This document shows, piece by piece, positions 45,526 through 57,154 of a stretch of DNA of 64,000 nucleotides. The first letter of the stretch is position 1; each line of letters starts with the position of its first letter. The stretch lies in contig OZ316893.1 of NCBI GenBank assembly GCA_973895155.1, positions 11,532,001 to 11,596,000 of the forward strand, in the 5' to 3' direction. The notes beneath the pieces were generated by a model. The model ran no database searches and was not told the origin of the DNA. It was given only the letters and a program-made list of their open reading frames with translations. A program made the translations under genes and the position numbers. The DNA comes from Marsupella aquatica (Eukaryota > Marchantiophyta).

Positions 45526-48500
45526 TGCACCCAGCTTTCTCTCCAGAACTTCGTTTTGCGCCCCAACAAAATGTCACAGTGTAGATTCCAATCCTTGCAA
45601 ATGCGAGATTACTAAATCCGCAGCTATCACTCCAGCACCAGATTTTTTGCCTCATCTACTCCAGTAAATTAGCTGTCGAGCAAAGTTGTGATCATCATTG
45701 GGCATACCCCATGTAAAGCAAGCTTCCTCCAATTGATGAGAAATGAAGCTGCAGATTTTTGCTGCATGACCCGGAGAAAGCGATTCGAAGCCGAAATCGG
45801 AACGAGGCAAACAGTATCGAAAACGCAGTGTTAAGAATTGCATTCAGTGCTCCACTTTCGTCCTTAATACTGTGCAATTTGGGGGGACTCCTGATTAGGC
45901 CGAACCCAATATGGAGGCTAGTAGGAGATTTCAATCTACGGGTGTCAGCTGCCTTGCCAGATCTTAGGTTATATTGCGTGACTAGACATATAAAATACCA
46001 GACACGAAAGCAAGTGAATATGGCGAATTCTGGTTCATTGGTGGAGGAACTTATTAGTGTGGGTAGGACAGGTGCACCGTACGAATCTGTTGACATCCTG
46101 TTGTAGACTTAACTCGGAGATTTTGTATTTTGCCCTCTTCTTTGGATTCTTTTGCTTGTAGTCAATTAGAGCTTCTCCAACTCTATTGGGTTTGGTGAGT
46201 CAGAAGTGTCATCATCTAGTTTTGAGACAACCTACTGTCCCCTAAATTTTTGTTCTTACCATATATCCATAAGACATGGCAGTAAGGAAGCTTCATAGGC
46301 TATGCACAAAAGTACAAAACTTCACTTCATGATGAGAATAGTTAGTGCCAATATCATAACCTGTTTCCCATATGGCTAGAGAATTGAGGAGCCCTTTTGT
46401 ACTTTTGTGTGATCCTTTTATAAACTAGTCCTTTTCCTCTTCCAGGAGTATAACAGACAACACGGGTATCCATTGGGACTTGGGGCCAGGGTATTCTCTA
46501 AAGAGTTTTTTGAATTTGCCAGTGGGCCAATGGTGCCTGGTGTCAAAGACAAGATGCTAAGAATATTTCTTGTAAAATTTTCCTGACCATCATATCTCCC
46601 TTAATTTCATGAGAACCCCCAGATTGTGGCTACTGGACCTGTGCTGTAGTGGGAATCTGGCCAAAGATACCGCCCCCCCCCCAAAAAAAAAATGCCTGGC
46701 AATTCACAAGGAGGTGCGATTTGGAAAATCTCTCCCACTAAAAAATGCCGTGCTTGGGGCAAGCAGGGTCTCAGGTACAAGCCCCTCTTTCCTCTGTGGG
46801 GGTAGGGTTGGCGTCAATTACTTTGCTTGTGTATTTGTTGACTAGAGCAAATGGTAGGCAGAATTGACGAAAGAATTTTTCAAAAGTCTCCACCTGACAT
46901 GTGTATCTGGACCATCCATTTTTTTTAAAGTAATTTGGAATAGTCTCCTACGCTGATTATAATTCAAAGTGGCGACAGGAATTTGTAAAAGTGAGAGAAA
47001 CTGAGATTGAAACCAGCACCTGTGTAGTAAACTTGTATTGAGCCTCTTTGAGACTCAAGAACTCAAGGTAAGGTAACAAAGGAGGATCTAGTGTCAATGA
47101 AAATCTAGCCTCATATCAAAGCAGATAAAAAAACAGTTCTGCAGATTGTACATCAGGTAATGTATATGAATTTTGGCCTACCTTTGCAGTAAAGGTACAG
47201 GGTTTTAGTGTATAATAGCAAATTCTAAGTCTAGATTGAAAGGCCACCTCAAATGTGCAATATTAAACAGTCAATGGGAATAAAATACTATTCTTGGCAT
47301 GAACTTAAGCATTGTGTTACTATTTATTGGATATGGACATCATTTATGTAATAAGGTGGTACAACACCCATCCCAGAAAATTTTGCACTAAAAAACTACT
47401 AAGTAAACAAACGGTGTCTTCTGATTGGTCAAAGGAAACAATTTGAATTTCAAATCTCCAGATGTAGTCAAACTGAAGAAAAGCAATGTCCGTTCGGTAG
47501 TTCTTCTAAAGCACCCCTTAAAATATGAGAAATTCTGTTTTTGGACCGCCACATACTTGATCTGGACACCAGATTTTAATTGGCTGAGCACTGTTCACTT
47601 GAAGCGATGGGGGGGGGCCCAAAAAAAGCCTATTTTAACCAAGTAGGTTTGGTCAGGGGCCCCGTTGAACCTAAGGTACACTTGTGTCATAGGGGTTGTT
47701 GTTGTGGGGTACCCCCAATTTCAGTTGTGGCACTAGAGTCATAGTCTAGCTTCACGCAGTAGAAGTGTAACTTTCAAAATATTTAACTCCCTCTCGCACA
47801 ACATGTGTTGCACCATCCCTCCCCGAGCAGCCCTTCCTATTTCGATCTCTTCCTTCCAGCACTATCCCACCTCCTCCGCTACCTCCTCCGCTAAAGTCTC
47901 AGCTAAACACCTACTGCTTGCACCCTACTGCAACCAACTCGGGGTGTGACTGCCAGTCGTATTGTGTAGAAGGCCCCAATAAAAACAGATAAGGCCCCAA
48001 TAAAAACAGATAAGGCCCCACAATGAGAGGGGCAGGTTGAGTCCAATATGGGTATTGCTAGACTCTTAATTAAGTCCACAAGATGCAGAGGGTCCCGGTT
48101 AAACCCACCCCTAGCCATGACAAAACCTAAATACACAAAGTGGCATTTATAGTACATTTTTACTTGAAATTGTGAAGCAAAGTGTCAATGTAAGAAAAAT
48201 GAGTAGAGTCAAAAAGGAAAGCCTTGGACCCTTCCTCCATGTATAGGCACTGGCGGCCCAGTATTGGAGAGCAATCATATACTTAGATATATTTTTTGTG
48301 TTAACCTAATTCTACCACACTACATATGATTGGGAGAGCAATCATATACTTAGATATATATAATATATTGTTCGTGCTAACTTAATTCTACTACAGTACA
48401 CGTGTGTCATAGAGGTTATTTTGTAGGTTACCTACTGTAGTCCCATAATAAAGCATCTGTAGCTGTTCGTTTCACCATCTGCATGCGGCACAAATCTTCC

Positions 48501-48899
48501 CTTAACCTCTTTGCATTGTCACGCTTGGCCGCTCCGATTATCGTTCCTAAATACATCTTAGAACCACGATTATCGTCCTCGAATAGTCGATTCACGAAGG
48601 GTTTGCGAAGGGATTAGGCAAGCGAGCTGTCTAATTGGTGTGATTAGTCGATCCTCCCGTACTAATCTCGCGTTGGGTGGTTGTGTTTTGGCTATGGCGG
48701 TCGCCCGTCCAGGTGTGGGACGATGAGAGGAGGCACGTAACCGTAGAACAGTATCACGAGGCAGATTTGCGGCTCCTTCGAAGCACCAAGATTGGAGCAA
48801 AGTAGCGGTGGAGAGGAGAGGAGAGGAGAGGAGAGGAGAGGAGAGGGATTTTATCTGGTCTTTCTTGTCAACGAGTCGGATTGATGTGCTGTTGGATTC
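45526..48899. other. Intergenic with small repeats
   Basis: No gene is supported. Noted items are a C-run followed by an A-run near 46672-46692, a 21-bp unit AAGGCCCCAATAAAAACAGAT repeated at 47970-48020 (two full copies and a partial), and an imperfect duplication of GAGCAATCATATACTTAGAT at 48268 and 48335. A GGAGA pentamer tract lies at about 48811-48845. The long frame 45759-46106 has no recognisable features. Confidence 0.45.
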
Positions 48900-48967
48900 T
48901 TGGAGCCGAGTTGGGTCCCAATTCGAGATCAAAACGGTGGACTTCACCCAATTGTGTGTTCCTTGTC

Positions 48968-49322
48968 AACGGAATTGAAGATTGAAGAGCTGCAGACGGG
49001 AGCCACGAGGGTTTTTTGGGGATTTGTGATGAAACCCTGTTCTTGTCGTCAGGGCGATTTGAGAGCTGTGGATGGGAAGCTGAGAGGGGTGAGATATATG
49101 TTGGAATGAAAGTCTGTTCCGTTTCGTCAGGGGAATTGAAGAGCTGAAGAGGAGAGCTGCGAGGGTTGAAATCTGTGGTGTGATGAAATTCTGTTCTTGT
49201 CGGCTGGGCTATTGAAGAGCGGGAGCTACGAGGGTTGGGATTTATGTTTTGAAAGAAATTCTGTTCTTCTCGTCGGGGCAATTGAAGAGCTTGAAAGAGG
49301 AGCTACGAGGGTTGGGATATGT
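48968..49322 (+). repeat. Tandem repeats in the lipase leader
   Basis: Four to five imperfect units of about 70-80 bases share ATTGAAGAGC, then GAGCTACGAGGGTTGGGAT, then GAAATTCTGTTCTTGTCG. They end about 160 bases before the lipase ATG, so they are probably in its promoter or 5' UTR. Their regular C/T and G/A content produces no usable frame. Confidence 0.7.
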
Positions 49323-49479
49323 TGGAGCCGAACAATTGGGGAAACGCTCGCCGGATGGCTGTGAGAAGTTTCATCCTAAGGGAAAGATGACAGGCGGGAT
49401 AGACGTACTTTAATCCGGTCAAGTGCTTGGTCGGAGTGTGTGTGGTTGAGGTGAATTGAGGGGCTGCAATCGGGAATCG

Positions 49480-50979
49480 ATGTCTTCCTTAGCGAAGATC
49501 ATCAAAGATGATCGCCATCCCTTATGGCTGGTGGATGCAATTATCCTCTCCGCGGTTGTCTATGCCGTTGATCCGGCGGAAGAGCTCAAGGTGATGGACT
49601 CGGAGTACGGGCTCCCTCCTTCAGCTCGATACGATTTCGTCCCCGACGAGGAGCTCGCGGAGAATGGGTTCGAGAACTGCAAGCAGACGATGTTGATCGT
49701 TCGAAGCAAAACGGGTGGACACATGGTGGTGGCTTGCCGCGGCACGACCGACATCTATGACGCGCTCACGGACCTTAACTTCATTCATCGGACCATGAGC
49801 CTTGCAGCGGGATCGGCACACGCGGGTTTCCTCGACAGGGCGAAGACAATCCCGCTGGACTATTTCCGGAGGCTTCTCGTGAGGGGCGAAAGAATTGTGT
49901 TCACAGGGCACTCCCTTGGCGGGGCGGTCGGCTCGTTACTTGCTCTGAGATTGCTTGAAGCTACAGGGGCGTGGTGTCATGAGCAAGTGCAGTGCTACAC
50001 TTTCGGTTGCCCTTTCTTTGCAGACTCCGAGCTCGCAAGGTACATCAACAAAACCTACAAGCATCACTTCGTGCACATCGTTTCTCGTAATGACATTGTG
50101 CCCAAATTGATGCCCCTGGCCTACACTCTCTACTCGGTCTGGTACGGCCTAAATGCTGGACCTTGGGGAGACCTTGTGTCCATCTCCAGAGTAGTGTTTC
50201 TCATTGTCCAGGTCGTGAACCCTCGACTGAGAATTAAACCAGAGAAAATCCCTCTGCTTGCGGTGGGCACACATGCTCTCAAATTTGTTCCGGGCATACT
50301 CCAGTTCCTCATCCACCGCGCTCTGGCCCTAGTTCTGTCCCATCAGTCCGGCTACGGGTACGCCTTTGCGGGCCACATGGTGCTCCTGGACACAAAGTCT
50401 AGTGATCTGGAGTATGCGGACGTCAACAAATGGACCGTGGAGCAGAATCTCAATTTCCATTTCGGGATCACGTCACTGGACGCTGTGAAGGAGCACAGCC
50501 TGTTGAGTTATATCGATAATATATTCACTGTGAGGTCTTCGGAGATGACAAAGGGGATGATTCAGGCAGGGGAGTCGACTACGAAGGACATCCAGGGAGA
50601 CGCTCCCAAGGTTGAGGTGCATCACTCAACGCTGAGTACGAAGTTCCTTAGACAAGATAAGCCTAAGAAGTTGACGAGGAGAAAGACGTTGATAGACGTG
50701 GAGGCTGCGATGAAAGGACCTTCGGAAAGAAAGAAGAGCAAAGTTGTGAAGAAGGGGTTGAAGAGCAGGGTGGCGTGCATCATTTTTGCGCGGCGAATGC
50801 AGGAGGCCGGTCCATCTTATGTCAAGAAAGTGCACAGTAGAAGGAACACTGTTAAGCGCGTTGTGCTGATCACGATTGATCGCCTAGCAGATTTTGCCCG
50901 CCGCTTCAACACTTTTTTCCTGGTGTCCTCGGTTTTGACAGGTGCCTTCCAACTCCGCAAGTATTTGAAGAACAAGTGA
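49480..50979 (+). CDS. Class 3 lipase (alpha/beta-hydrolase), single exon
   Basis: This predicted acyl-glycerol or phospholipid lipase of 499 residues is intronless. The start is the ATG at 49480 (MSSLAKII); the frame is open further upstream only through a TTG. The class-3 landmarks are in order: CRGTTD (oxyanion region), GHSLGGAVGSLLALRLL with nucleophile Ser145, YTFGCPFFAD, SRNDIVPKL with Asp205, and KEHSLLSYIDN with His339, so the Ser-Asp-His triad is complete. A hydrophobic stretch between residues about 230 and 300 (VVFLIVQVV, FVPGILQFLIHRALALVL) could associate with membrane. Beyond residue about 385 the tail is strongly basic (KPKKLTRRK, SERKKSKVVKKG) and ends in an amphipathic or hydrophobic segment (FNTFFLVSSVLTGAF), unlike a minimal lipase. 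No clear signal peptide is seen. The substrate cannot be told from sequence. Confidence 0.93.
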   Translation: MSSLAKIIKDDRHPLWLVDAIILSAVVYAVDPAEELKVMDSEYGLPPSARYDFVPDEELAENGFENCKQTMLIVRSKTGGHMVVACRGTTDIYDALTDLNFIHRTMSLAAGSAHAGFLDRAKTIPLDYFRRLLVRGERIVFTGHSLGGAVGSLLALRLLEATGAWCHEQVQCYTFGCPFFADSELARYINKTYKHHFVHIVSRNDIVPKLMPLAYTLYSVWYGLNAGPWGDLVSISRVVFLIVQVVNPRLRIKPEKIPLLAVGTHALKFVPGILQFLIHRALALVLSHQSGYGYAFAGHMVLLDTKSSDLEYADVNKWTVEQNLNFHFGITSLDAVKEHSLLSYIDNIFTVRSSEMTKGMIQAGESTTKDIQGDAPKVEVHHSTLSTKFLRQDKPKKLTRRKTLIDVEAAMKGPSERKKSKVVKKGLKSRVACIIFARRMQEAGPSYVKKVHSRRNTVKRVVLITIDRLADFARRFNTFFLVSSVLTGAFQLRKYLKNK

Positions 50980-53523
50980 ATTTTTCCTCGCACGCTTGTT
51001 CCTTCTATACGCGTGTGGAAGTTCGCATGGTTTCTCTATTACTCCGTGACTAAACCACAGCGAATGGACAAGATTATAAGGTTTAGGAATTTTCGATGGG
51101 ACTCCACATCAAGTGGCTGTCCTATTGCACTGCGACTGGGTACTGTAGTATTTTTCGAGGATTTCGGGGAAGCCCACACTTGGTTCCAGCATCGATACCA
51201 AAGAGTGGAATTGTAGCTTGTAGTCACCGAACAGTACGCAAAGGGGGCATGATTTAAGCTCACGTGGTCGCAGGTATATAAAAGCTCTTTAATTATGCAC
51301 TTGTTTGGCATAGAAGGTGTCAGCAATTTGAATATTTCGACCTTGGGCCGCAGGTATCAGAGCACCCTAGAAATTATTATCACCTTGTTTTGCCAAAAAG
51401 GTGTCAATTTATCTGGAACTGATTTGGACTTATTTGATCGACACGATTCTGGCTTCTCGTTAATTTGCAAAGGTCTCTCTCACGGCGAAAACGGAACTGG
51501 GATCATATTTCGTTCTGTGCATTCCCTCTCCCCCCGGTCATCTAGAACTCTTCATTCATGATACCTGTCTGATGAATGCATGAGTTTTTCGTCCCAGGCT
51601 GCTTCTCCGTCTTTTGCCATGCAATGAATGTTTCTGCCTAGTTTGGGGGCTCAGTTTGAAAGGTTCCCACGTTAATTTTTGGATTCAACTTTAGTCTGCT
51701 CCCTGGCTTCCCTTTTCAAGTAATGTTTCCTTGCATAGAAAGCGTTCTCGAGATGAGTTCGTGTTATGATAATCCAACTATACCTGATTACGGATCCTGA
51801 GCACCACAACCTCGAGCTAGAGAGCTTTGCATCGAATCGACTTTGGTCATGTTGTTCAACGAGTATTTAGTGTTTAGTCTGGGTTTGAATGGTGAATATT
51901 CGCTTTCAACGGATCATGGGCTACCCTAGGGAGGCTACGACAATTGAATTACGTGTGGCCTCCTGGTTTGTTCGCACACATCACCACTAAGCTAGCATCC
52001 AGGCCGGAGGCTGGAATCGACCTTTGAAACGAGGACAGTGGAAACCAATGAGCAGAAATACTTTCTTGCTGCAAATTGTCGATAAGGTGAGAGCACTGTC
52101 ACTCACGTCATAGGTATGGGCAGTTTGCGAAGCGAGGGCAAATCGCCAACGGCGATTATTTTCCCGAAATGGTTAAGACCAGTGATTGCTGCTGTTCATA
52201 CTCTTGAATCTTAGAAAGCGATGCCGTAGTCGAGGTCAAATCTAAATTCCATTTGCCTTTTAGGGAAATGTTATGGCAGAGTCCGGGACTCATCCCTGCA
52301 ATAGAGAGATTTATGGGCTTCAAAGCTTTTCTTCACACCTGAATATAAACTACAGGCTGCTTCATCAGAAGACTCTCCATCACAAACACGATTCCGTTTC
52401 TCAGTGAGGGACTGAAAAGGCTGGGACCATGCCACATTCTTTTCTCACCACCACTTGTTAACTTCGTGCTTTGGGACCCTTGCAAACGATAGTAAGAGTC
52501 AGTGCTTTGGGGCTCTTGCAAACGAAAGTAAGAGTCAATGTTCTGTTCGTGACAGCATACTAATCTGGACCCACCGAAATTGCATTTTGCATTCTGCCGA
52601 ATCACCAGTTTGTCCCCTGGACCACATACCTTGAAAGGAGAATTTGAACCAGTCTACTCGTAATTGCAGAGGGAACAAAACTTATCACCAGAAGTTGGTG
52701 TAACCCAGAAATGGTATTCTCTAGACGCCAGATTTCCAGAACAAATCCAGTGCATGATAGTGTTCTCGCAAGGTTCCTTAAATTAAGTAGAAGAGATAAC
52801 ATAGGTTTTAAAAAACTCTCTGGACATCATGGTCGCTAGCTCCCCACATTGACGACCACAAATCATTGACAGCTTCCTGTCGATTATTCCAAAGCAAAAT
52901 GTTAAGTAGAAGAGATAACATAGGTTTTAAAAAACTCTCTGGACATCATGGTCGCTAGCTCTCCACATTGACGACCACAAATCATTGACAGCTTCCTGTC
53001 GATTATTCCAAAGCAAAATGTAATCCCTTACCCTCAGAGAATGTGAGATTGAAAACCTACATTTGACCAGTTGATAGAAAAACACCCAAATACAACAAGT
53101 GAAGCCTTGGCGACAGGCGCTCTGACATGAAATTTGCAGGTTGCTGGTCCTAAGTTACGAATCTCTTGGTTGTAGAGGCATGGACTTACTTGTTCGACCC
53201 CAAGAAACTTTAGGCCGGCTAATTCCATAGCGCCAAGGAAGAAACGAGAACATGACTAATACAGGATGTCAATACATCGGATTGACAGTGTACTATCTCC
53301 TTGCTCCACCTACATTTCAGCCAAATCCTAATCTGTCCGGGTCTTCATGCTGATTGACAGCCAAACCCTAATCGGTCGGGGTCTACATGCTGAGTGATAG
53401 CCCAATTCCACGGTATTACAGTAACCTCCTGGCGAGCCTTGGCTGAGAAAGCTGTGCTGAGCTGAAGGAGGCCTCGAGAGAAAAGCTCACTGGCTTCTGC
53501 CAACAAATTTGGCAAATCCTGAA
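50980..53523. other. Intergenic between lipase and RBX1
   Basis: The first part is probable lipase 3' UTR. Besides the 119-bp duplication listed separately, shorter doublets occur: CTTGCAAACGA(T/A)AGTAAGAGTCA near 52482 and 52517, and CAGCCAAA(T/C)CCTAATC(T/G)GTC near 53320 and 53359. No gene is recognised. Confidence 0.45.
52783..53020. repeat. 119-bp tandem duplication
   Basis: Units 52783-52901 and 52902-53020 each begin TTAAGTAGAAGAGATAACAT and end CAAAGCAAAATG. I saw one clear difference (CTCCCC versus CTCTCC), so the duplication is recent. Confidence 0.92.
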
Positions 53524-53767
53524 TTTATCACTGGAAACTATGGTAGCGCTGAACTTGAGTACGAGGGTAATCAGCCAGTACTTATTATCTCTGCCTCAAC
53601 GCCTCTGCTTCTAAAACTCACATCCGCTGTTATCCAGAGGGCAGGAGTTTATTACTGAAAACTATGGTGGCGGTAAACTTGAGTGCGAGGCTAATCAGCC
53701 AGTACTCATTATCTCTACCTCAACGCCCATACTTCTGAAACTCCCACTCGCTGTTATCCAGAGGGCA
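53524..53767 (-). pseudogene. Tandem duplication that copies the RBX1 3' end
   Basis: A unit of about 124 bases occurs twice, at about 53524-53643 and 53648-53767. The right copy contains the last codons of RBX1 (PLDNSEWEF and onwards). The left copy, downstream in the sense of the gene, reads PLDNSGCEF then stop, a 9-codon relic. Copies differ at many sites, so this is older than the neighbouring 119-bp duplication. Confidence 0.8.
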
Positions 53768-54082
53768 GACCTGCCGAGTCTTCAGCCAACGACTGATGCA
53801 ATGGAAGTGGAACGCATGATTGCAAACACCCCATGCAACTGTGCATTCCTCACTGGTAGCGCTGGCCTGATTAGCTTGGCACTCGATGCAGAGATCCATG
53901 ATGTGGTTTCTGCAGATGGCACAGTTGTCCACAACGATATCCCAAGCCCAGAGGGCTACGGCATTCCACTTTTTGATCTCGAACCGCTTGGGCCTCCTTG
54001 TGCTCGGTCCGGCACTGCTGCTCGCCCCTACGTCCCCTCCTGTCCCCGACGGCGTCACCTCCATATCCACCGGCGATGCCAT
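53720..54082 (-). CDS. RBX1: RBX1 RING-H2 subunit of cullin-RING ubiquitin ligases
   Basis: This is the catalytic RING subunit that binds cullins and recruits E2 and NEDD8-E2 enzymes in SCF-type ligases, in nucleus and cytosol. The frame is a complete single exon of 120 residues, close to the usual length of about 110-120. The N-terminal 30 residues are Gly/Ser/Pro-rich and variable. Residues about 32-53 ([20 protein letters not shown]) form the strand that inserts into the cullin. The zinc ligands are in place: C54, C57, C65, C68, C80, C87, H89, H92, H94/C95 region, C106 and D109, the last being the RBX-specific aspartate. The ending EWEFQKYGR is nearly invariant. The start at 54082 is the first ATG and fits the family. 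The 3' end lies in a duplicated unit but is itself intact. Confidence 0.97.
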   Translation of the reverse strand: MASPVDMEVTPSGTGGDVGASSSAGPSTRRPKRFEIKKWNAVALWAWDIVVDNCAICRNHIMDLCIECQANQASATSEECTVAWGVCNHAFHFHCISRWLKTRQVCPLDNSEWEFQKYGR

Positions 54083-54934
54083 CCGTCTTCAAAGACTCGC
54101 ACCTTCCTCGGCCTCCCAACGGACGCAAAGATGCAGACAGGCCAAGCCAATGCTCCGCAGCAACGCAACACCGACGACAGACCTTTCTGGGACCGCTCCC
54201 TCTTACCGATCGGGCCCAAATTGAAACTCCAGTCCTATGGAGCCAAAGGCGGAGGAATCTTGAGACAATTCGAGATAGAGGTTACAATCCTGGACCGGAC
54301 CGACGCAGAAAATGCATCTGCAAGAAGCAAACCAGCCAAGCGAACGAGAATTCTCTGTAACACAGACAGCAGGAACGATAGACATTTTAGTGGCCGCTCC
54401 TTCACTGACCGGGCCCAAATTGAAACGCGTCTACAGCAAGACAAAACGCAGAGCAATCTAATCACAATTCAAGAGCGAGGTAAGAACCCTGGACTAGACT
54501 GTAGTTGAAACGCAGAGGGAATAGTCCAGCGAGGTCCAGGTAGGAAAGTCTTTTCTCTTGAAAAAAGAGGGACGCAGGGGAAGGAGACCAGAAGCAGTCG
54601 TCTAGAGCTTGGCCTGACCAACACTCCACCTTGAATCGCTTATCGACACCACGTTATACATAAAGGAGAGAATAGCATAAACGCATAATGATGGCACCAG
54701 AGGGCGTGGGAGCTTCGGGTGGATTTTCTACAGTAGCGATTGACCAAAATTCGATCAAACACAGCTTTAACATTGCCGCCCGTCACTGAACAGGAGAAAA
54801 CCACTTCTCGATAGCAAAGCTCTCTGGAATCTACGAGAATCATGAACCCTAAAAATATATTTTGTCTCAGTTAGGAAATTTGATAGGAATGAGCACTACC
54901 CAACCGATGTTGCCATGAAGTTCAACGATTATTT
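54083..54934. other. RBX1 5' flank
   Basis: This is probable promoter and leader of RBX1. Two diverged units about 199 bases apart share CGGGCCCAAATTGAAAC (about 54211 and 54410) and the preceding CCGCTCC. The long + strand frame 53801-54508 is antisense to RBX1 and not considered a gene. Confidence 0.5.
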
Positions 54935-55830
54935 AAGTACGAAGACTCTCTGAACGACGACTGCGCACCATTCGGCGAGTGTAGTATGGATAATTCGTCT
55001 TCATCTGCTTCTAACGACGAAATCATCAAAGCTTCTTGGTCTTCAGACGCAGCGAATTAGAGAAGTAGAGAACCGAGAAGCTACGGTTTGTCCTGGAGAA
55101 ATTTATTTAGCTACGGAGTCTCTCTGAACGACGAGAGTGCATCATTCGGCGGATGTAATGTAAATAATTCTTCCTCACCTGCTTCTCTAACGACGAAATC
55201 ATCAAGCTCGTTTGTCTACAAACACAGAGAATTGGAGGACCGAGCAGCTACGAATCGTCCTTGCAGAAATTTACTAACCTACGGGGACCGACCTTGCAAG
55301 ACGACTGTGCACGATTCTGCGGGTGTAGTATGGATAATTCTTCCTTACCTGCTTCTCTAACAACGAAAACATCAAGCTCGTTGGTCCTCAAACGCAGAGA
55401 AGTAGAGAAAAAAGCAGCTTCAGATCGTCCTCGAGAAATTTCTTCACCTACGGAGACTCTTTGAACGACGACTATGCACGATTCTGCGGGCGTAATATGG
55501 ATATTTCTTCCTCACCTGCTTCCCTAACGTCGTAAATCATCAAAGCTTGTTGGACTACAAACACAGAGAAGTGGAGAACCGAGCAAAGCTTGGTATCATC
55601 CTCGACAAATTTCTTTACTGACTCTTTGAACGACGACTGTGCATCATTCTGCGGGCGTAATATGGATATTTCTTCCTCACCTGCTTCTCTTAACGACGAA
55701 ATCATCAAGCTCGTTGGTCCTCCAAACCCATCAAGCTCGTTGGTCCTCCAAACCCATCAAAGCTCGTTGGTCCTCCAAGGCAGAGAAGTGGAGGACCGAG
55801 CAGCTTAGTTCTCGTCCTCGAGAAATTTCT
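54935..55830. repeat. Five-copy tandem array, unit about 165-175 bp
   Basis: Units share the order CTCT(C/T)TGAACGACGACT, then GGATAATTCTTCCTCACCTG, then AACGACGAAATCATCAAGCT, then GTAGAGAACCGAGCAGCTAC, then CGAGAAATTTCTT. They start near 54946, 55119, 55289, 55457 and 55620. The last unit contains a further triplication of CATCAAGCTCGTTGGTCCTC around 55704-55775. Short frames in several units come from the repeat and differ between copies, which argues against coding. Confidence 0.85.
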
Positions 55831-56440
55831 GGCAAATGGGCGTGCGCACAGAGCAGCTTCCCCTCCTCGCGGGCGTTCGTATCCTCAGGGGTACGAACGT
55901 TGACAGTCTAGGCGACCGTTCCTGGAAACGCATTGAAGCCTTTTATTCCAGGTCTTGTTACTACCGCCAAAATAACTCATTTGCTAACTTGATTCCACTA
56001 GCGCCTACTACAAAAGAATGTGAATAAGGGGGAGGAATAAAGGGGAGGTTTTGGACACTTTTCCCTTATATATAACCAGCATATAACCATATAACCAGCA
56101 GTGATTTAACGTGCTTTTGGACTTTTGTGGGGGGCCATTTTCCAGGTATTTGGCTATTAAATTTTGTGAGGCTTTCTCATCGGTAGACTTATAGGATTAA
56201 TTCACCTGAGTTATACTTTTAAAATTATGATCACCCGGTTAGCTTTATGAGATATAGGGTCACCATACATGGACCCGCAGATCCCGGGAGACTGTATATC
56301 TCATAAAGTTAGCATGTACAGGTTATTTTTCTTGTATTTCTAGGTGGGGTGGACGTTTCTTAGCAGTACAATCTGGGTACAATCTGGCTTCATGAGATAC
56401 TGGCTCAATATTGTGTGTTGCACGAAAGATATGGTGTCCC
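55831..56440. other. Intergenic, including one copy of a dispersed repeat
   Basis: CGTTCGTA and TACGAACG (about 55874-55899) form an 8-bp hairpin with a 10-base loop. The stretch 56284-56400 (GGGAGACTGTAT...CTCATAAAG...GTACAATCTGGCTT) recurs at about 58420-58510 and 58558-58640, indicating a small dispersed repeat family. No gene is recognised. Confidence 0.5.
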
Positions 56441-57110
56441 CCAAGATGTCATTCAGAAAAAAATCTTGTGGCGCAGGCCCAAGATGTCCTTAAGAAAAGA
56501 GACATTAGGTTGCCCAAGATGTTGTCAAAAGAAAAGTTGTTGTTAAGTAAAAAAGATGTCATGAAGACAAAAGTTGCACAAAGATGGTGTGGTGAGAAAA
56601 ATATGTCGAGGTGAAATAGATGTTGAGGTGAGAAAAAGAAGTTGAAGTGAGAAAAAGTATCAAGGACAGAAATGATGTCGAGTGAGAAAAAGATGTCAAT
56701 GTGAAGATGAGGAAAAGATGTCAAGGGTGTGGGAAAGATGTTGTGGTGAGATAAAAATGTTAAGGTGAGAAAAAGGTCAGATGTTGAGGTGAGGCAACGA
56801 AGTTAAGGTCAAAAAAGATGTTGAGGAGAGAAAACGTGGCGAGTTGAGAAAAAGATGTAAAGATGAAGGAAAGATGTTAAGGAGAGAAAAGATGTCGAGG
56901 GTGAGGAAAGATGTTGTGGTGAGATAAAGATGTCAAGGTGAGAAAAGATAAGATATCGATGTGAAAAAAGATGTGGAGGTGAGTAAAAGATGTCGAGTCA
57001 AGTGAGAATATATATGGAGGAGAGAAACAAAACCCAAGGCTGGACCTAAAAGATGTTGAGAGTGAGAAAAAATTATCGTGGTGAGAAAAAGATGTCAAAG
57101 CAAGGTAAAG
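56440..57110. repeat. Purine-rich minisatellite
   Basis: About 30 or more variable copies of an 18-22-base unit of the form AAGATGT(C/T)GAGGTGAGAAA run for roughly 670 bases. The + strand is almost wholly purine with TG interruptions. Frames here (for example 56411-56614) are repeat translation and not genes. Confidence 0.9.
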
Positions 57111-57154
57111 TTGTTGTGATTGCCCATATATACTTGTTCTCACCACGATAACAT

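Noticed and set aside
45759-46106. 115-codon + strand frame
   Set aside because: No recognisable motif or splice context; overlapping minus frames are equally open.
53801-54508. 235-codon + strand frame
   Set aside because: Antisense to RBX1 and its leader; the minus strand has an unmistakable RING-H2 protein.
54935-55830. CRISPR array
   Set aside because: Repeats are 165-175 bases, diverged and without spacers; the genome is a plant's.
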